From positions 1-6,820 of the forward strand of contig CAZCBJ010000210.1 of assembly GCA_964496705.1 (NCBI GenBank): a stretch of 6,820 bases of DNA, written 5' to 3'. Within the stretch, counting starts at the first letter, position 1. Every line of letters begins with the position of its first letter. Of the stretch, positions 1-6,653 are shown piece after piece. The translations under genes were made by a program, and so were the position numbers. Origin of the DNA: CAZCBJ01 sp964496705. GTDB lineage: Bacteria; Chloroflexota; Anaerolineae; Anaerolineales; Anaerolineaceae. The notes beneath the pieces were generated by a model. It did no database searches and was not told where the DNA came from. It was given only the letters and a program-made list of their open reading frames with translations.

Positions 1-897
1 TATATGGGTATCGCCACCGCTACAGGTGCAACTGCTCAGCGAGCTGCCCGTAAGTTTGGATTTGGTTTTTCATCTTCCAAAGAAGATGATATTTTGGATA
101 ATAAAGAAATCAATATTGTCGTCATTTTAACTCGTCACAACCAACACGCCAGACAGGTCAGCAAAGCATTATCAGCCGGGAAACATGTGTATTGCGAAAA
201 ACCCCTGGCATTGAGCTCTCAAGATTTGGGAGAAATCCAAAGTCTCATGCAAAAAGCCAATTCGCCGCTTTTAATGGTTGGGTATAACCGCCGCTTTGCC
301 CCATTGGTTGTCCAGTTAAGAAATTTTTTTGCATCCAGCCGGGAACCACTGGCTGCTCATTATCGCATCAATGCCGGCTATATTCCGCTCAATCATTGGA
401 CACAAGATGCTGGTATCGGTGGAGGACGCATTATCGGTGAGGCTTGCCATTTCATCGACCTGCTCAGTTTTCTGACCGGAGCCATTCCCTTCTCCGTGAC
501 GGCCCAGGCTCTCCCTGATGTTCACAAATACCATCAGGATAATGTCATGATCACCTTAAAATATCCGGATGGGTCAGTGGGTACAATTCATTATCTGGCA
601 AACGGTGACAAGAGCTTTCCAAAAGAACGCCTCGAGATATTTTGTAATGGCCGGATCGGTATACTGAATGATTTTCGCAGCCTCGAAATGATCTATCAGG
701 GAAAAAGAACCATCACGCGAAGCCACTTTCGCCAGGATAAAGGCCATCGCCCTGCCTGGGAAGCATTTTTACGGGCGATCCGCAGCGGCGGCCCAGCGCC
801 GATTCCCTATGATCATCTTCTCGGAGTCAGCAAAGCAACCTTCGCCGTCATCAAATCCCTGACCACTAGTAACGAAGTCTCTTTAAACGAATTATGA
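1..897 (+). CDS. Gfo/Idh/MocA-family oxidoreductase, C-terminal part (5' end outside window)
   Basis: Partial gene: the frame is open to base 1, and the ATG at 4 falls inside what should be the Rossmann fold (the strand before ATATGATAQRAA), so it is unlikely to be the true start. The visible 298 residues hold the later Rossmann fold with VVILTRHNQHA, the EKP motif (E65-K66-P67 counted from the ATG at 4), whose Lys is the usual catalytic or substrate-binding residue of the family, and GGGRIIGEACHFID (E146, H149, D152), matching the conserved His/Asp region of the C-terminal alpha/beta domain. The family uses NAD(P)H to oxidise or reduce sugars and nucleotide sugars in the cytoplasm. The pattern ATGATAQRAARKFGF followed by TRHNQHA resembles, from memory, 'bi-domain' oxidoreductases with an N-terminal zinc-alcohol-dehydrogenase-like half; that half would lie upstream and cannot be seen. 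The following heparinase-family and glycosyltransferase genes suggest a role in polysaccharide precursor synthesis. The family call is secure; substrate and two-domain architecture are inferred. Confidence 0.88.
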   Translation, partial: YMGIATATGATAQRAARKFGFGFSSSKEDDILDNKEINIVVILTRHNQHARQVSKALSAGKHVYCEKPLALSSQDLGEIQSLMQKANSPLLMVGYNRRFAPLVVQLRNFFASSREPLAAHYRINAGYIPLNHWTQDAGIGGGRIIGEACHFIDLLSFLTGAIPFSVTAQALPDVHKYHQDNVMITLKYPDGSVGTIHYLANGDKSFPKERLEIFCNGRIGILNDFRSLEMIYQGKRTITRSHFRQDKGHRPAWEAFLRAIRSGGPAPIPYDHLLGVSKATFAVIKSLTTSNEVSLNEL

Positions 898-907
898 CCT
901 CTACAAG

Positions 908-2818
908 ATGGGAAAAGTTAGCAAAATTCAACAAAGCATAACCATCGTCCGAGAGCTGGGATTTTGGCGCTTGTTTAATTATGCCCTTTACCAGATCGGT
1001 GTTCGATCCGGCATTTTTCGACTGCTAACCCCGCCCCGCGGCCGAAAAAGAGAGGGGCAAATCCATTTCGCCCTTCCTTTCAATTTTCCTTCTCGTGAAG
1101 CGTTATCCTCACTCCCCATCACCAGTCAGGCTGATGCATTGTTCTCCGCGGATGAAATATGCTGTGGTCTCTTCCGTCCTTTTGGAAGTGCTCCAGTCGC
1201 ATTAAAATGGCCAAACCTGACTTTTCTACAACATTGGAGTACCTATCCGACCTCCTCACCTGATCAACCGGATATTAAATTAATCTGGGAGCCTGCTCGC
1301 TGCAGCTGGGCAATCAGCCTGGCAAGAGCATACCACTTTAGTGGAGAAGATCGCTATGCGCAATGCTTCTGGAGGTTGACCCAAGCCTTCCTGGATGCCA
1401 ACCCTGTCAACGTTGGACCAAATTGGATTTCGGCTCAGGAAGTTGGATTGCGTTTAATAGCTTTAAGTTTTGCCTTCAAAGCCTTTCAACACAGCCCCTG
1501 CACAACCCCTACGCTTGCCGCACGCCTCGTGGAAGCCCTTGCACAGCACGCCGAGCGAATTCCACCCACGCTAGCCTATGCGAAGGCCCAGGATAACAAT
1601 CACCTGCTCAGTGAGGCTGCCGCCCTTTTTACTGCCGGATGCGCATTACCGAGCCATCCTTCTGCAATCAGGTGGAAAAAGATGGGGTGGAAATTATTCA
1701 ACCAAACACTACAAAACCAGATCGCCCCAGACGGCGCGTATATTCAACACAGCACCAATTATCACCGACTGGTGATACATCTGGCATTGTGGATGAATGC
1801 GTTATTGATGGGTTCGAATCAGAAATTACCAGATCCATCGTTGGAAAAATTGTCTGTTGCAACTCGCTGGTTGATCGCTCACACCGATCCGATTTCTGGT
1901 CAGCCGGTCAACCTTGGGCACAACGATGGCTCAAACATTCTACCGTTGTCAAGTGAAAGCCATCAGGATTACCGATCCACTATCCAAGCTGCTTCCATCG
2001 CTTTCTTGGGAAATCCTTGCCTCCCGGCTGGTGAATGGGATGAAATGAGTTTATGGCTGAATGCCAAGCCTGTTAATTCCATCGCCCAGTCCCTTTCTCA
2101 GGACCAGTTACTGACGCACGGCATCTTGAGCTCAACAGATCAATGGGCTTCGCTCCGCGCAGTGCAATTTCAAGGGAGACCAGCTCACGCAGACCAATTG
2201 CATGTTGAAATCTGGCATCAGGGGAAAAACCTGGCCATGGATGGGGGCACTTTTCAATACAATGCGCCTCCACCCTGGGAGAATGCACTCGCCTCCAGCC
2301 TGGTGCACAACACCATCAGCGTCGACGGACAAGATCAGATGCAAAGGACTGGTCGCTTCTTATGGATCCACCGCGCTATGGGTAAATATGTAACCAGAGA
2401 TCGCACCCACATCTTCGGCGAACATGATGGCTACCACCGACTGGGTATCCACCATCGAAGAGAATTAACCCTGACCGGGTGTGGTTGCTGGCAAATTAAG
2501 GATGAATTACTCGCATGGAAAAGTGATACAGCTATCCATGATTTCACACTCCAATGGTTGCTGCCAGACTGGCCCTGGCAATTTAAGGGTGATGTGCTCG
2601 TTGTCGGTCAAATGCAATTGTCCATTCACTGTAAATGGCAACCTGACTGCCAGGCGGTTGGTGAATGGCAAATCGTTCGTGCTGGAAGTGCTCCGCCATT
2701 CATCGGATGGACCTCCCCGACATATGGAGAGAAAAGTCCTGCCCTTTCGGTGCGTTTCAACCTTCAAACCAAAACCCCATTAACGCTGATCAGTACGTTC
2801 AAAATACTCGAAAGGTAA
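908..2818 (+). CDS. heparinase II/III-family polysaccharide lyase-like protein
   Basis: This 636-residue protein has two expected regions: an alpha-helical toroid (about residues 100-370) and a C-terminal beta-sandwich heparinase II/III domain (about 400-610). Visible motifs are AQDNNHLLSEAA (N230, N231, H232), STNYHRL (Y285), NLGHNDG (335-341), HADQLH (H427) and LVHNTISVDG (H467). In lyases of this fold a Tyr acts as base/acid, helped by Asn or His and a second His. N231, Y285 and H427 are the natural candidates, and the 54-residue N-to-Y distance equals what I remember for heparinase III (N240/Y294). Such enzymes cleave uronate-containing polysaccharides by beta-elimination. The N-terminus (MGKVSKIQQSITIVREL) has no signal peptide, and the neighbours are biosynthetic, so a role in making or trimming an exported glycan is more likely than nutrient breakdown. 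The start is fixed by an in-frame TAA at 884-886 with no other start codon before 908. No Shine-Dalgarno sequence is obvious, and the gene begins 10 bp after the oxidoreductase stop, suggesting an operon. Confidence 0.88.
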   Translation: MGKVSKIQQSITIVRELGFWRLFNYALYQIGVRSGIFRLLTPPRGRKREGQIHFALPFNFPSREALSSLPITSQADALFSADEICCGLFRPFGSAPVALKWPNLTFLQHWSTYPTSSPDQPDIKLIWEPARCSWAISLARAYHFSGEDRYAQCFWRLTQAFLDANPVNVGPNWISAQEVGLRLIALSFAFKAFQHSPCTTPTLAARLVEALAQHAERIPPTLAYAKAQDNNHLLSEAAALFTAGCALPSHPSAIRWKKMGWKLFNQTLQNQIAPDGAYIQHSTNYHRLVIHLALWMNALLMGSNQKLPDPSLEKLSVATRWLIAHTDPISGQPVNLGHNDGSNILPLSSESHQDYRSTIQAASIAFLGNPCLPAGEWDEMSLWLNAKPVNSIAQSLSQDQLLTHGILSSTDQWASLRAVQFQGRPAHADQLHVEIWHQGKNLAMDGGTFQYNAPPPWENALASSLVHNTISVDGQDQMQRTGRFLWIHRAMGKYVTRDRTHIFGEHDGYHRLGIHHRRELTLTGCGCWQIKDELLAWKSDTAIHDFTLQWLLPDWPWQFKGDVLVVGQMQLSIHCKWQPDCQAVGEWQIVRAGSAPPFIGWTSPTYGEKSPALSVRFNLQTKTPLTLISTFKILER

Positions 2819-2862
2819 GGAATATCAGTCCGCCATCGGTGTACTTGAATTAAAATCAACAC

Positions 2863-4065
2863 ATGCATATCCTATTGATCCATCAGGCATTCGCCAGCCT
2901 GGATGAAGCCGGGGGAACCCGCCATTTTGAGCTGGCTGCCCACCTGATCCAACATGGACACCAGGTGACGGTGATTGCCAGTCCGATCAGTTACCTGAGC
3001 GGGCAAAAAACCGGGCAGCCCCAAATGGAGCAACCCTTGGCAGGTCTTACCATTCGCAGAGTTTCCACATACTCTGTCCTACATCGCAGTTTTGTTCACC
3101 GTGTGATCAGTTTTTTCAGTTTCATGGTTTCATCTTTTTTTGCAGGTTTGTCTACGCGGCAGGTTGACTTGATCTGGGGAACCTCTCCGCCCATTTTCCA
3201 GGGGATTTCCGCATGGCTGCTGGCGAGATTGAAAGGTGTGCCTTTCCTGTTCGAAGTTCGCGATCTTTGGCCAGCCTTTGCCATTGCGGTCGGAGTGTTA
3301 AAAAACCCAATTCTGATCAAGGCATCGCTTTGGCTGGAGCGTTTTCTTTACCGGCATGCTGATCGGCTGATGGTGAACTCCCCGGGATACATCCAACATG
3401 TCCGGCAAAAAGGTGCCATAAAAGTCGACCTGATCCCGAATGGAGCTGATCCAACCATGTTCCAGCCAACTCACAATGGGATGCAATTCAGGAAAGCCCA
3501 AAACTTGGAGGAGAAATTCATCGTCTTATATGCAGGAGCCCACGGAATTTCCAATGATCTGGAGGTGATTTTACGTGCGGCAAGTCTTCTGCGCGATAGG
3601 AACGACATCCAATTTCTTCTGGTTGGAGAGGGGAAAGAAAAGCCCAACCTGGTCCGGCAGGCACAGGAAATGGGATTACAAAATCTCTCATTCCTCCCGC
3701 CCGTCCCCAAAAATGAAATGGCTGAAATATTTGCCGCTGCTGATGTTTGCATTGCCATCCTTAAGCCATTGGAGTTATACCGAACCACCTATCCGAATAA
3801 GGTATTCGACAGTATGGCTTCTGGAAAACCGGTCATACTGGCGATCGATGGGGTCATTCGCGAAGTGGTAGAATCGGCTCAGGCGGGTGTGTTCGCACCA
3901 CCTGGAGATGCAAACGCCCTGGCAGGCTGCATTGCGCAGATGGCCGATCATCCACAACGGGCTGCCCAAATGGGCCAATCTGGCAGACAGTATGTTATCG
4001 ATCATTTTAATCGCAATAAGCTGGCCAAGGATTTGGTAGAACTTCTGGAAAGCATGGTGACCTAA
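2863..4065 (+). CDS. glycosyltransferase family 4 (GT-B fold, WbuB-like)
   Basis: This 400-residue protein is of normal length for the family. The N-terminal acceptor domain begins with the MHILLIHQAF strand and GGTRHFELAAHL, as in the GT4 N-terminal domain. A hydrophobic stretch at about residues 81-95 (VISFFSFMVSSFFAG) may help membrane association. EVRDLWP (131-137) and PNGADPTMF (N193, D196) precede the C-terminal nucleotide-sugar domain, which shows VGEGKEK (V254-K260), SFLPPVPKNEM, and YPNKVFDSMASGKPV (310-324) where the donor is bound. It would transfer a sugar from a nucleotide donor to a growing glycan at the inner face of the membrane; donor and acceptor cannot be told from sequence. 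An in-frame TAA at 2851-2853 makes ATG 2863 the first possible start, and there is no clear Shine-Dalgarno sequence in the 44-bp gap after the heparinase-like gene. Its stop is one base from the next gene, and the bases of its last codons supply that gene's ribosome-binding site. Confidence 0.92.
   Translation: MHILLIHQAFASLDEAGGTRHFELAAHLIQHGHQVTVIASPISYLSGQKTGQPQMEQPLAGLTIRRVSTYSVLHRSFVHRVISFFSFMVSSFFAGLSTRQVDLIWGTSPPIFQGISAWLLARLKGVPFLFEVRDLWPAFAIAVGVLKNPILIKASLWLERFLYRHADRLMVNSPGYIQHVRQKGAIKVDLIPNGADPTMFQPTHNGMQFRKAQNLEEKFIVLYAGAHGISNDLEVILRAASLLRDRNDIQFLLVGEGKEKPNLVRQAQEMGLQNLSFLPPVPKNEMAEIFAAADVCIAILKPLELYRTTYPNKVFDSMASGKPVILAIDGVIREVVESAQAGVFAPPGDANALAGCIAQMADHPQRAAQMGQSGRQYVIDHFNRNKLAKDLVELLESMVT
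4056..4060 (+). promoter_or_regulatory. ribosome-binding site of the response regulator gene, inside the glycosyltransferase end
   Basis: GGTGA pairs with the 3' end of 16S rRNA (anti-Shine-Dalgarno UCACC) and lies 6 nt before ATG 4067. It sits in the last codons of the glycosyltransferase, so ribosomes ending that gene would stop next to the new start, as in translational coupling. Confidence 0.6.
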
Positions 4066-4066
4066 C

Positions 4067-4783
4067 ATGAGCGAAAAAATTTTGGTCGTTGAAGATGAGA
4101 TCACCCTTCAGGAAACACTGGCATACAACCTCAAACGTCAGGGTTACACTGTGGAAACAGCCGCAGATGGAACGACTGCATTGGAGATTGCCAGGAAAAC
4201 CAAACCTGACTTGATCGTATTGGATATCATGCTCCCGAAAATGGATGGATTTGAGGTTTGCCGCATCCTGCGCCAGGAAATGACCACCCCTGTGTTAATG
4301 CTCACAGCGCGCGATGATGAGATTGATCGAGTGGTGGGTCTGGAAGTGGGTGCAGACGATTACATGGTGAAGCCCTTCAGCATGCGGGAACTGATCGCCC
4401 GGGTCAAAGCCATGTTAAGGCGGGTGCGTATGTTGCGCGAGGAGATGAGCACACCCGCCCCAACATCACTCACCTCAGAAAAACAAATCCTTTCCTTTGG
4501 TAATCTGGAAATTGACACCACCCGAAGAGAAGTCAGAGTAGAAGGTAAGCCTTTGCCTCTCAAACCACAAGAGTATGATTTGCTGCAATTTCTAGCCGAG
4601 CACCACGGGAAAGCCCTCTCTCGCGAGTACATTCTGCAACAATTGTGGGGATGGGAATTCACAGGTGATAGCCGCACGGTGGACGTTCATATTCGCTGGT
4701 TGCGAGAAAAAATTGAAATCAATCCATCCAAGCCAACCCGAATCGTCACGGTGCGTGGATCAGGATATCGATTTGATGGGTAA
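4067..4783 (+). CDS. phoB: OmpR/PhoB-family response regulator, probable phosphate regulator PhoB
   Basis: This 238-residue protein has the standard length for the family. The receiver domain (about 1-120) has the acidic pair E9/D10, phospho-acceptor D53 in VLDIMLP, T80, and K102 in VKPF. A linker (about 121-141, with PAPTS) leads to an OmpR-type winged-helix DNA-binding domain (142-237): LSFGNLEID, the PLKPQEYDLLQFL helix, the recognition helix region SRTVDVHIRWLREKI (202-216) and the closing wing VRGSGYRF. The family dimerises on phosphorylation and binds tandem direct repeats, typically activating transcription. The kinase gene overlaps its end by 8 bp. The assignment to phosphate control rests on that partner's PhoR-like architecture and on Pho-box-like repeats before the lipoprotein gene downstream. 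Response regulators of this subfamily are hard to tell apart by sequence alone, so other OmpR-type roles remain possible. The start at 4067 is supported by GGTGA 6 nt upstream and by alignment of the first beta strand (KILVVEDE). Confidence 0.85.
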   Translation: MSEKILVVEDEITLQETLAYNLKRQGYTVETAADGTTALEIARKTKPDLIVLDIMLPKMDGFEVCRILRQEMTTPVLMLTARDDEIDRVVGLEVGADDYMVKPFSMRELIARVKAMLRRVRMLREEMSTPAPTSLTSEKQILSFGNLEIDTTRREVRVEGKPLPLKPQEYDLLQFLAEHHGKALSREYILQQLWGWEFTGDSRTVDVHIRWLREKIEINPSKPTRIVTVRGSGYRFDG

Positions 4784-6557
4784 GGTGAGCCGTCCACCTC
4801 TACGTTGGCGTGTTGGACTGGCCTATTCGCTATTGATCATCCTGGCGATCAGCAGCCTGGGAATCTTTCTATCTCACCTTTTTTATCAAAATTACACAGA
4901 ATACATCCGTTCTCGCCTGCTCGCTGAATCGGCGGTCATGGCAGCCCAAATCGGTGACATTCCCAACGATGCATCAGGCGACATCCTGACCAATACCATC
5001 ATCCAATCCTACGCCGAATTGCTGGATGCCCGCATCACCTACATTGTGCCGGACGGAAAGGTTGTTGTAGACACTGCCAGCCAACTCGCGCTGGAAGAAA
5101 ATCACGCGCAGCGGCCAGAGGTGAAAGAAGCGCTTCAGGGCAATCGTTTTTCAGACATCCGTTACAGCGATACCTTGCAGACTGATATGCTGTATGCTGC
5201 TGCACCGGTCGAACAGGATGGACAAATCATCGGTGCAGTTCGATTGGCAATATCGCTGGAAAAAATCAACCAAAATATGGCTGCCGTGCGGAGGGCTCTT
5301 ATCATCGGCACCATCCTCGCGATCCTGGTCGGAATCGCATTAGCCATCATCTTATCAGCCTACACAACCCGTCCCCTGCAAGACCTCACCGAGAGTGTCA
5401 TTGCCATCAGCAGAGGTGAGAAAAAACCGTCTGTAATCTCGTACGAAAATGATGAAATCGGCAGATTGGACCGCGCATTCAACGAAATGGCCGTGAAATT
5501 GAATGCGCAAATTGATGAATTGCAGAATGAGCGCGGAAAATTAAGCGCAGTATTGGCCAACATGACCGATGGCATCCTGATCATTGACTCAGACAGCACA
5601 GTTCAATTGATCAACCCTGCTGCTCAACGATTGTTTCATATATCGGAATCAAAAGCAATCGGTAATTCATTGATTGAGGTTGTTCGACAGCATGAATTGG
5701 TGGAATTGTGGCGTATATGCCAGCTCACTGGAGAGCAACAGATTCAGATGTTGGAGATCGGACATGAGCGTCTTTTCCTGCAAGGCATCGCCACTCCGCT
5801 AGGCTTGGCCATGCCGGGAGGAATATTATTGGTCTTCCAGGATCTCACCCGCATCCGCCGCCTTGAAAACATCCGGCGCGATTTCATCAGCAATGTCTCC
5901 CATGAGCTGCGAACTCCCCTGGCATCCTTAAAAGCGATCACCGAAACCATGCTGGAAGGTGCAATTGATGACCCGCCCGCCGCGCGACGATTCATGTTAC
6001 GCATGGACGGGGAGGTGGACAACCTCACCCAGATGGTCATGGAATTACTCGAACTGACCCGGATTGAATCGGGCAGGGTGCCGTTGGAACGTGTCAGGAT
6101 ATCACCAATGGACATGCTGCATCCCGCAATGGAGCGAATGTTATTACAGGCTGAAAGGGCTGGTCTCATAATTAAGCTGGATTGCTGTCCTGAGGATTTG
6201 CCCTTTATTTACGTGGATCCCAAGCGAATGGAACAGGTCTTGGTCAACTTGTTGCACAACGCCATCAAATTCACTCCGCCCGGGGGTGAGATCGTCCTGG
6301 GCGCTTATCAAGAAAATGCTATGGTCATCTTTTTTGTGCGCGATACCGGAGTGGGTATCTCAATGCAAGATTTACCGCGGATTTTCGAGCGATTTTACAA
6401 AGCCGATCGCTCCCGCTCCGGGGGTGGAACCGGGTTAGGCCTCTCCATCTCCAGGCATCTGGTGGAAGCCCATGGGGGTCGTATCTGGGCCGATAGCGCC
6501 CCAGGTAAAGGCAGCACCTTATTTTTTTCCATTCCTAGAATCAACGGTAAAAATTAA
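4776..6557 (+). CDS. phoR: PhoR-like membrane sensor histidine kinase
   Basis: This 593-residue protein has, in order: TM1 (about 13-36), an extracytoplasmic sensor of about 135 residues (37-173) with ITYIVPDGKVVVD and ENHAQRPEVKEAL, probably a Cache/PDC-like fold, TM2 (174-195), HAMP (about 197-248, P200), a PAS domain (about 256-355, starting LSAVLANMTDGILIID), HisKA (about 366-432) with phospho-accepting H376 in SHELRTPL, and a HATPase_c domain with N495 (N box), D523/G525/G527 (G1, DTGVG) and GTGLGL 551-556 (G2). H376-E377-x-x-T380 is the motif used both for kinase and for phosphatase action on the partner. It should phosphorylate D53 of the regulator just upstream. ATG 4776 is preferred: it overlaps the regulator by 8 bp, has AGGA at 4762-4765, and is followed by a typical Arg-rich lead into TM1. 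An earlier ATG at 4665 would only add 37 residues read out of frame from the regulator's DNA-binding domain; GTG 4785 is an alternative. The architecture is like Bacillus PhoR or WalK; the specific signal is inferred. Confidence 0.88.
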   Translation: MGKVSRPPLRWRVGLAYSLLIILAISSLGIFLSHLFYQNYTEYIRSRLLAESAVMAAQIGDIPNDASGDILTNTIIQSYAELLDARITYIVPDGKVVVDTASQLALEENHAQRPEVKEALQGNRFSDIRYSDTLQTDMLYAAAPVEQDGQIIGAVRLAISLEKINQNMAAVRRALIIGTILAILVGIALAIILSAYTTRPLQDLTESVIAISRGEKKPSVISYENDEIGRLDRAFNEMAVKLNAQIDELQNERGKLSAVLANMTDGILIIDSDSTVQLINPAAQRLFHISESKAIGNSLIEVVRQHELVELWRICQLTGEQQIQMLEIGHERLFLQGIATPLGLAMPGGILLVFQDLTRIRRLENIRRDFISNVSHELRTPLASLKAITETMLEGAIDDPPAARRFMLRMDGEVDNLTQMVMELLELTRIESGRVPLERVRISPMDMLHPAMERMLLQAERAGLIIKLDCCPEDLPFIYVDPKRMEQVLVNLLHNAIKFTPPGGEIVLGAYQENAMVIFFVRDTGVGISMQDLPRIFERFYKADRSRSGGGTGLGLSISRHLVEAHGGRIWADSAPGKGSTLFFSIPRINGKN

Positions 6558-6563
6558 GCGTAT

Positions 6564-6604
6564 CTTTACAATCTGTTAACTTGTTCTTGCCTTCTCCTTA
6601 AAGT
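6564..6604 (+). promoter_or_regulatory. candidate Pho box: four tandem 8-mers at 11-bp period
   Basis: Four 8-mers start exactly 11 bp apart: CTTTACAA (6564-6571), GTTAACTT (6575-6582), CTTGCCTT (6586-6593) and CTTAAAGT (6597-6604), with 3-bp spacers. Against the cyanobacterial Pho box unit (C/T)TTAACCT they match at 5, 6, 5 and 6 of 8 positions. Pho boxes of several phyla share the 11-bp period because PhoB-type dimers bind head to tail on one DNA face. The array ends at the -35 hexamer, as expected for an activator contacting RNA polymerase. The individual units are degenerate and the region is T-rich, so the phasing and the PhoBR context carry the argument. Confidence 0.5.
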
Positions 6605-6632
6605 TGACATGTTAATATCAGGCCGCAATAAA
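6604..6632 (+). promoter_or_regulatory. probable sigma70-type promoter for the lipoprotein gene
   Basis: A perfect -35 hexamer TTGACA lies at 6604-6609. At 17 bp spacing is AATAAA (6627-6632), matching TATAAT at 4 of 6. An alternative -10 is TAATAT (6613-6618, also 4 of 6), 8 bp after the last Pho-box-like unit. That is about where the -10 sits in PhoB-activated promoters that use the Pho box in place of a -35. Either way the start point would fall at about 6625-6640. The weak -10 fits an activator-dependent promoter. Confidence 0.55.
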
Positions 6633-6642
6633 TAACTTTACT

Positions 6643-6647
6643 AGGAG
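6643..6647 (+). promoter_or_regulatory. strong ribosome-binding site of the lipoprotein gene
   Basis: AGGAG, within AGGAGAAG, ends 6 nt before ATG 6654. It is the strongest Shine-Dalgarno sequence in the window and fixes the start. All of it is paired in the inverted repeat described at 6591-6650, if that hairpin forms in RNA. Confidence 0.85.
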
Positions 6648-6653
6648 AAGATA

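Larger units (their letters stand above)
6591..6650 (+). repeat. inverted repeat / possible RNA hairpin enclosing the promoter and ribosome-binding site
   Basis: The left arm CTTCTCCTTAAAGTT (6591-6605) is complementary to AACTTTA (6634-6640) and AGGAGAAG (6643-6650), with only a 2-nt bulge (CT, 6641-6642) in the right arm. This gives 15 Watson-Crick pairs plus a possible G-U (6606/6633), and a loop of about 26 nt. The right arm contains the AGGAG ribosome-binding site; the left arm overlaps the last two Pho-box-like units and the first bases of the -35. It is not followed by a T-run, so it is not a factor-independent terminator. It could act in read-through RNA by hiding the ribosome-binding site, or in DNA as an operator. 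Confidence 0.6.

Noticed and set aside
4..6. ATG at 4 as the true start of the oxidoreductase
   Set aside because: It lies within the Rossmann fold, so the dinucleotide-binding Gly motif would be lost. The frame is open to the window edge, so the gene is simply cut.
321..331. Run of seven T as a possible frameshift site
   Set aside because: The reading frame and family motifs continue correctly on both sides, so there is no sign of slippage or a broken gene.
1449..1476. Pho-box-like T-rich repeats (TTTAAT, TTTAAG, TTTTGCC)
   Set aside because: They lie in the middle of the heparinase-like coding sequence, have no regular 11-bp phase and no gene start nearby.
3471..4104. Reverse-strand open frames over the glycosyltransferase end and elsewhere (for example 5744-6169)
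   Set aside because: They lie opposite strongly supported genes, have no recognisable domains and no convincing start signals. They are by-products of codon use on the coding strand.
4665..4775. Longer N-terminus for the histidine kinase starting at ATG 4665
   Set aside because: The extra 37 residues are a frame-shifted reading of the regulator's DNA-binding domain and add no recognisable domain. ATG 4776 gives the usual short lead into TM1.
6591..6652. Inverted repeat as a factor-independent terminator of the phoBR transcript
   Set aside because: The loop is long, the stem is AT-mixed, and no T-run follows the right arm; the next bases are AT and the start codon. It fits a ribosome-binding-site-hiding hairpin or operator better.
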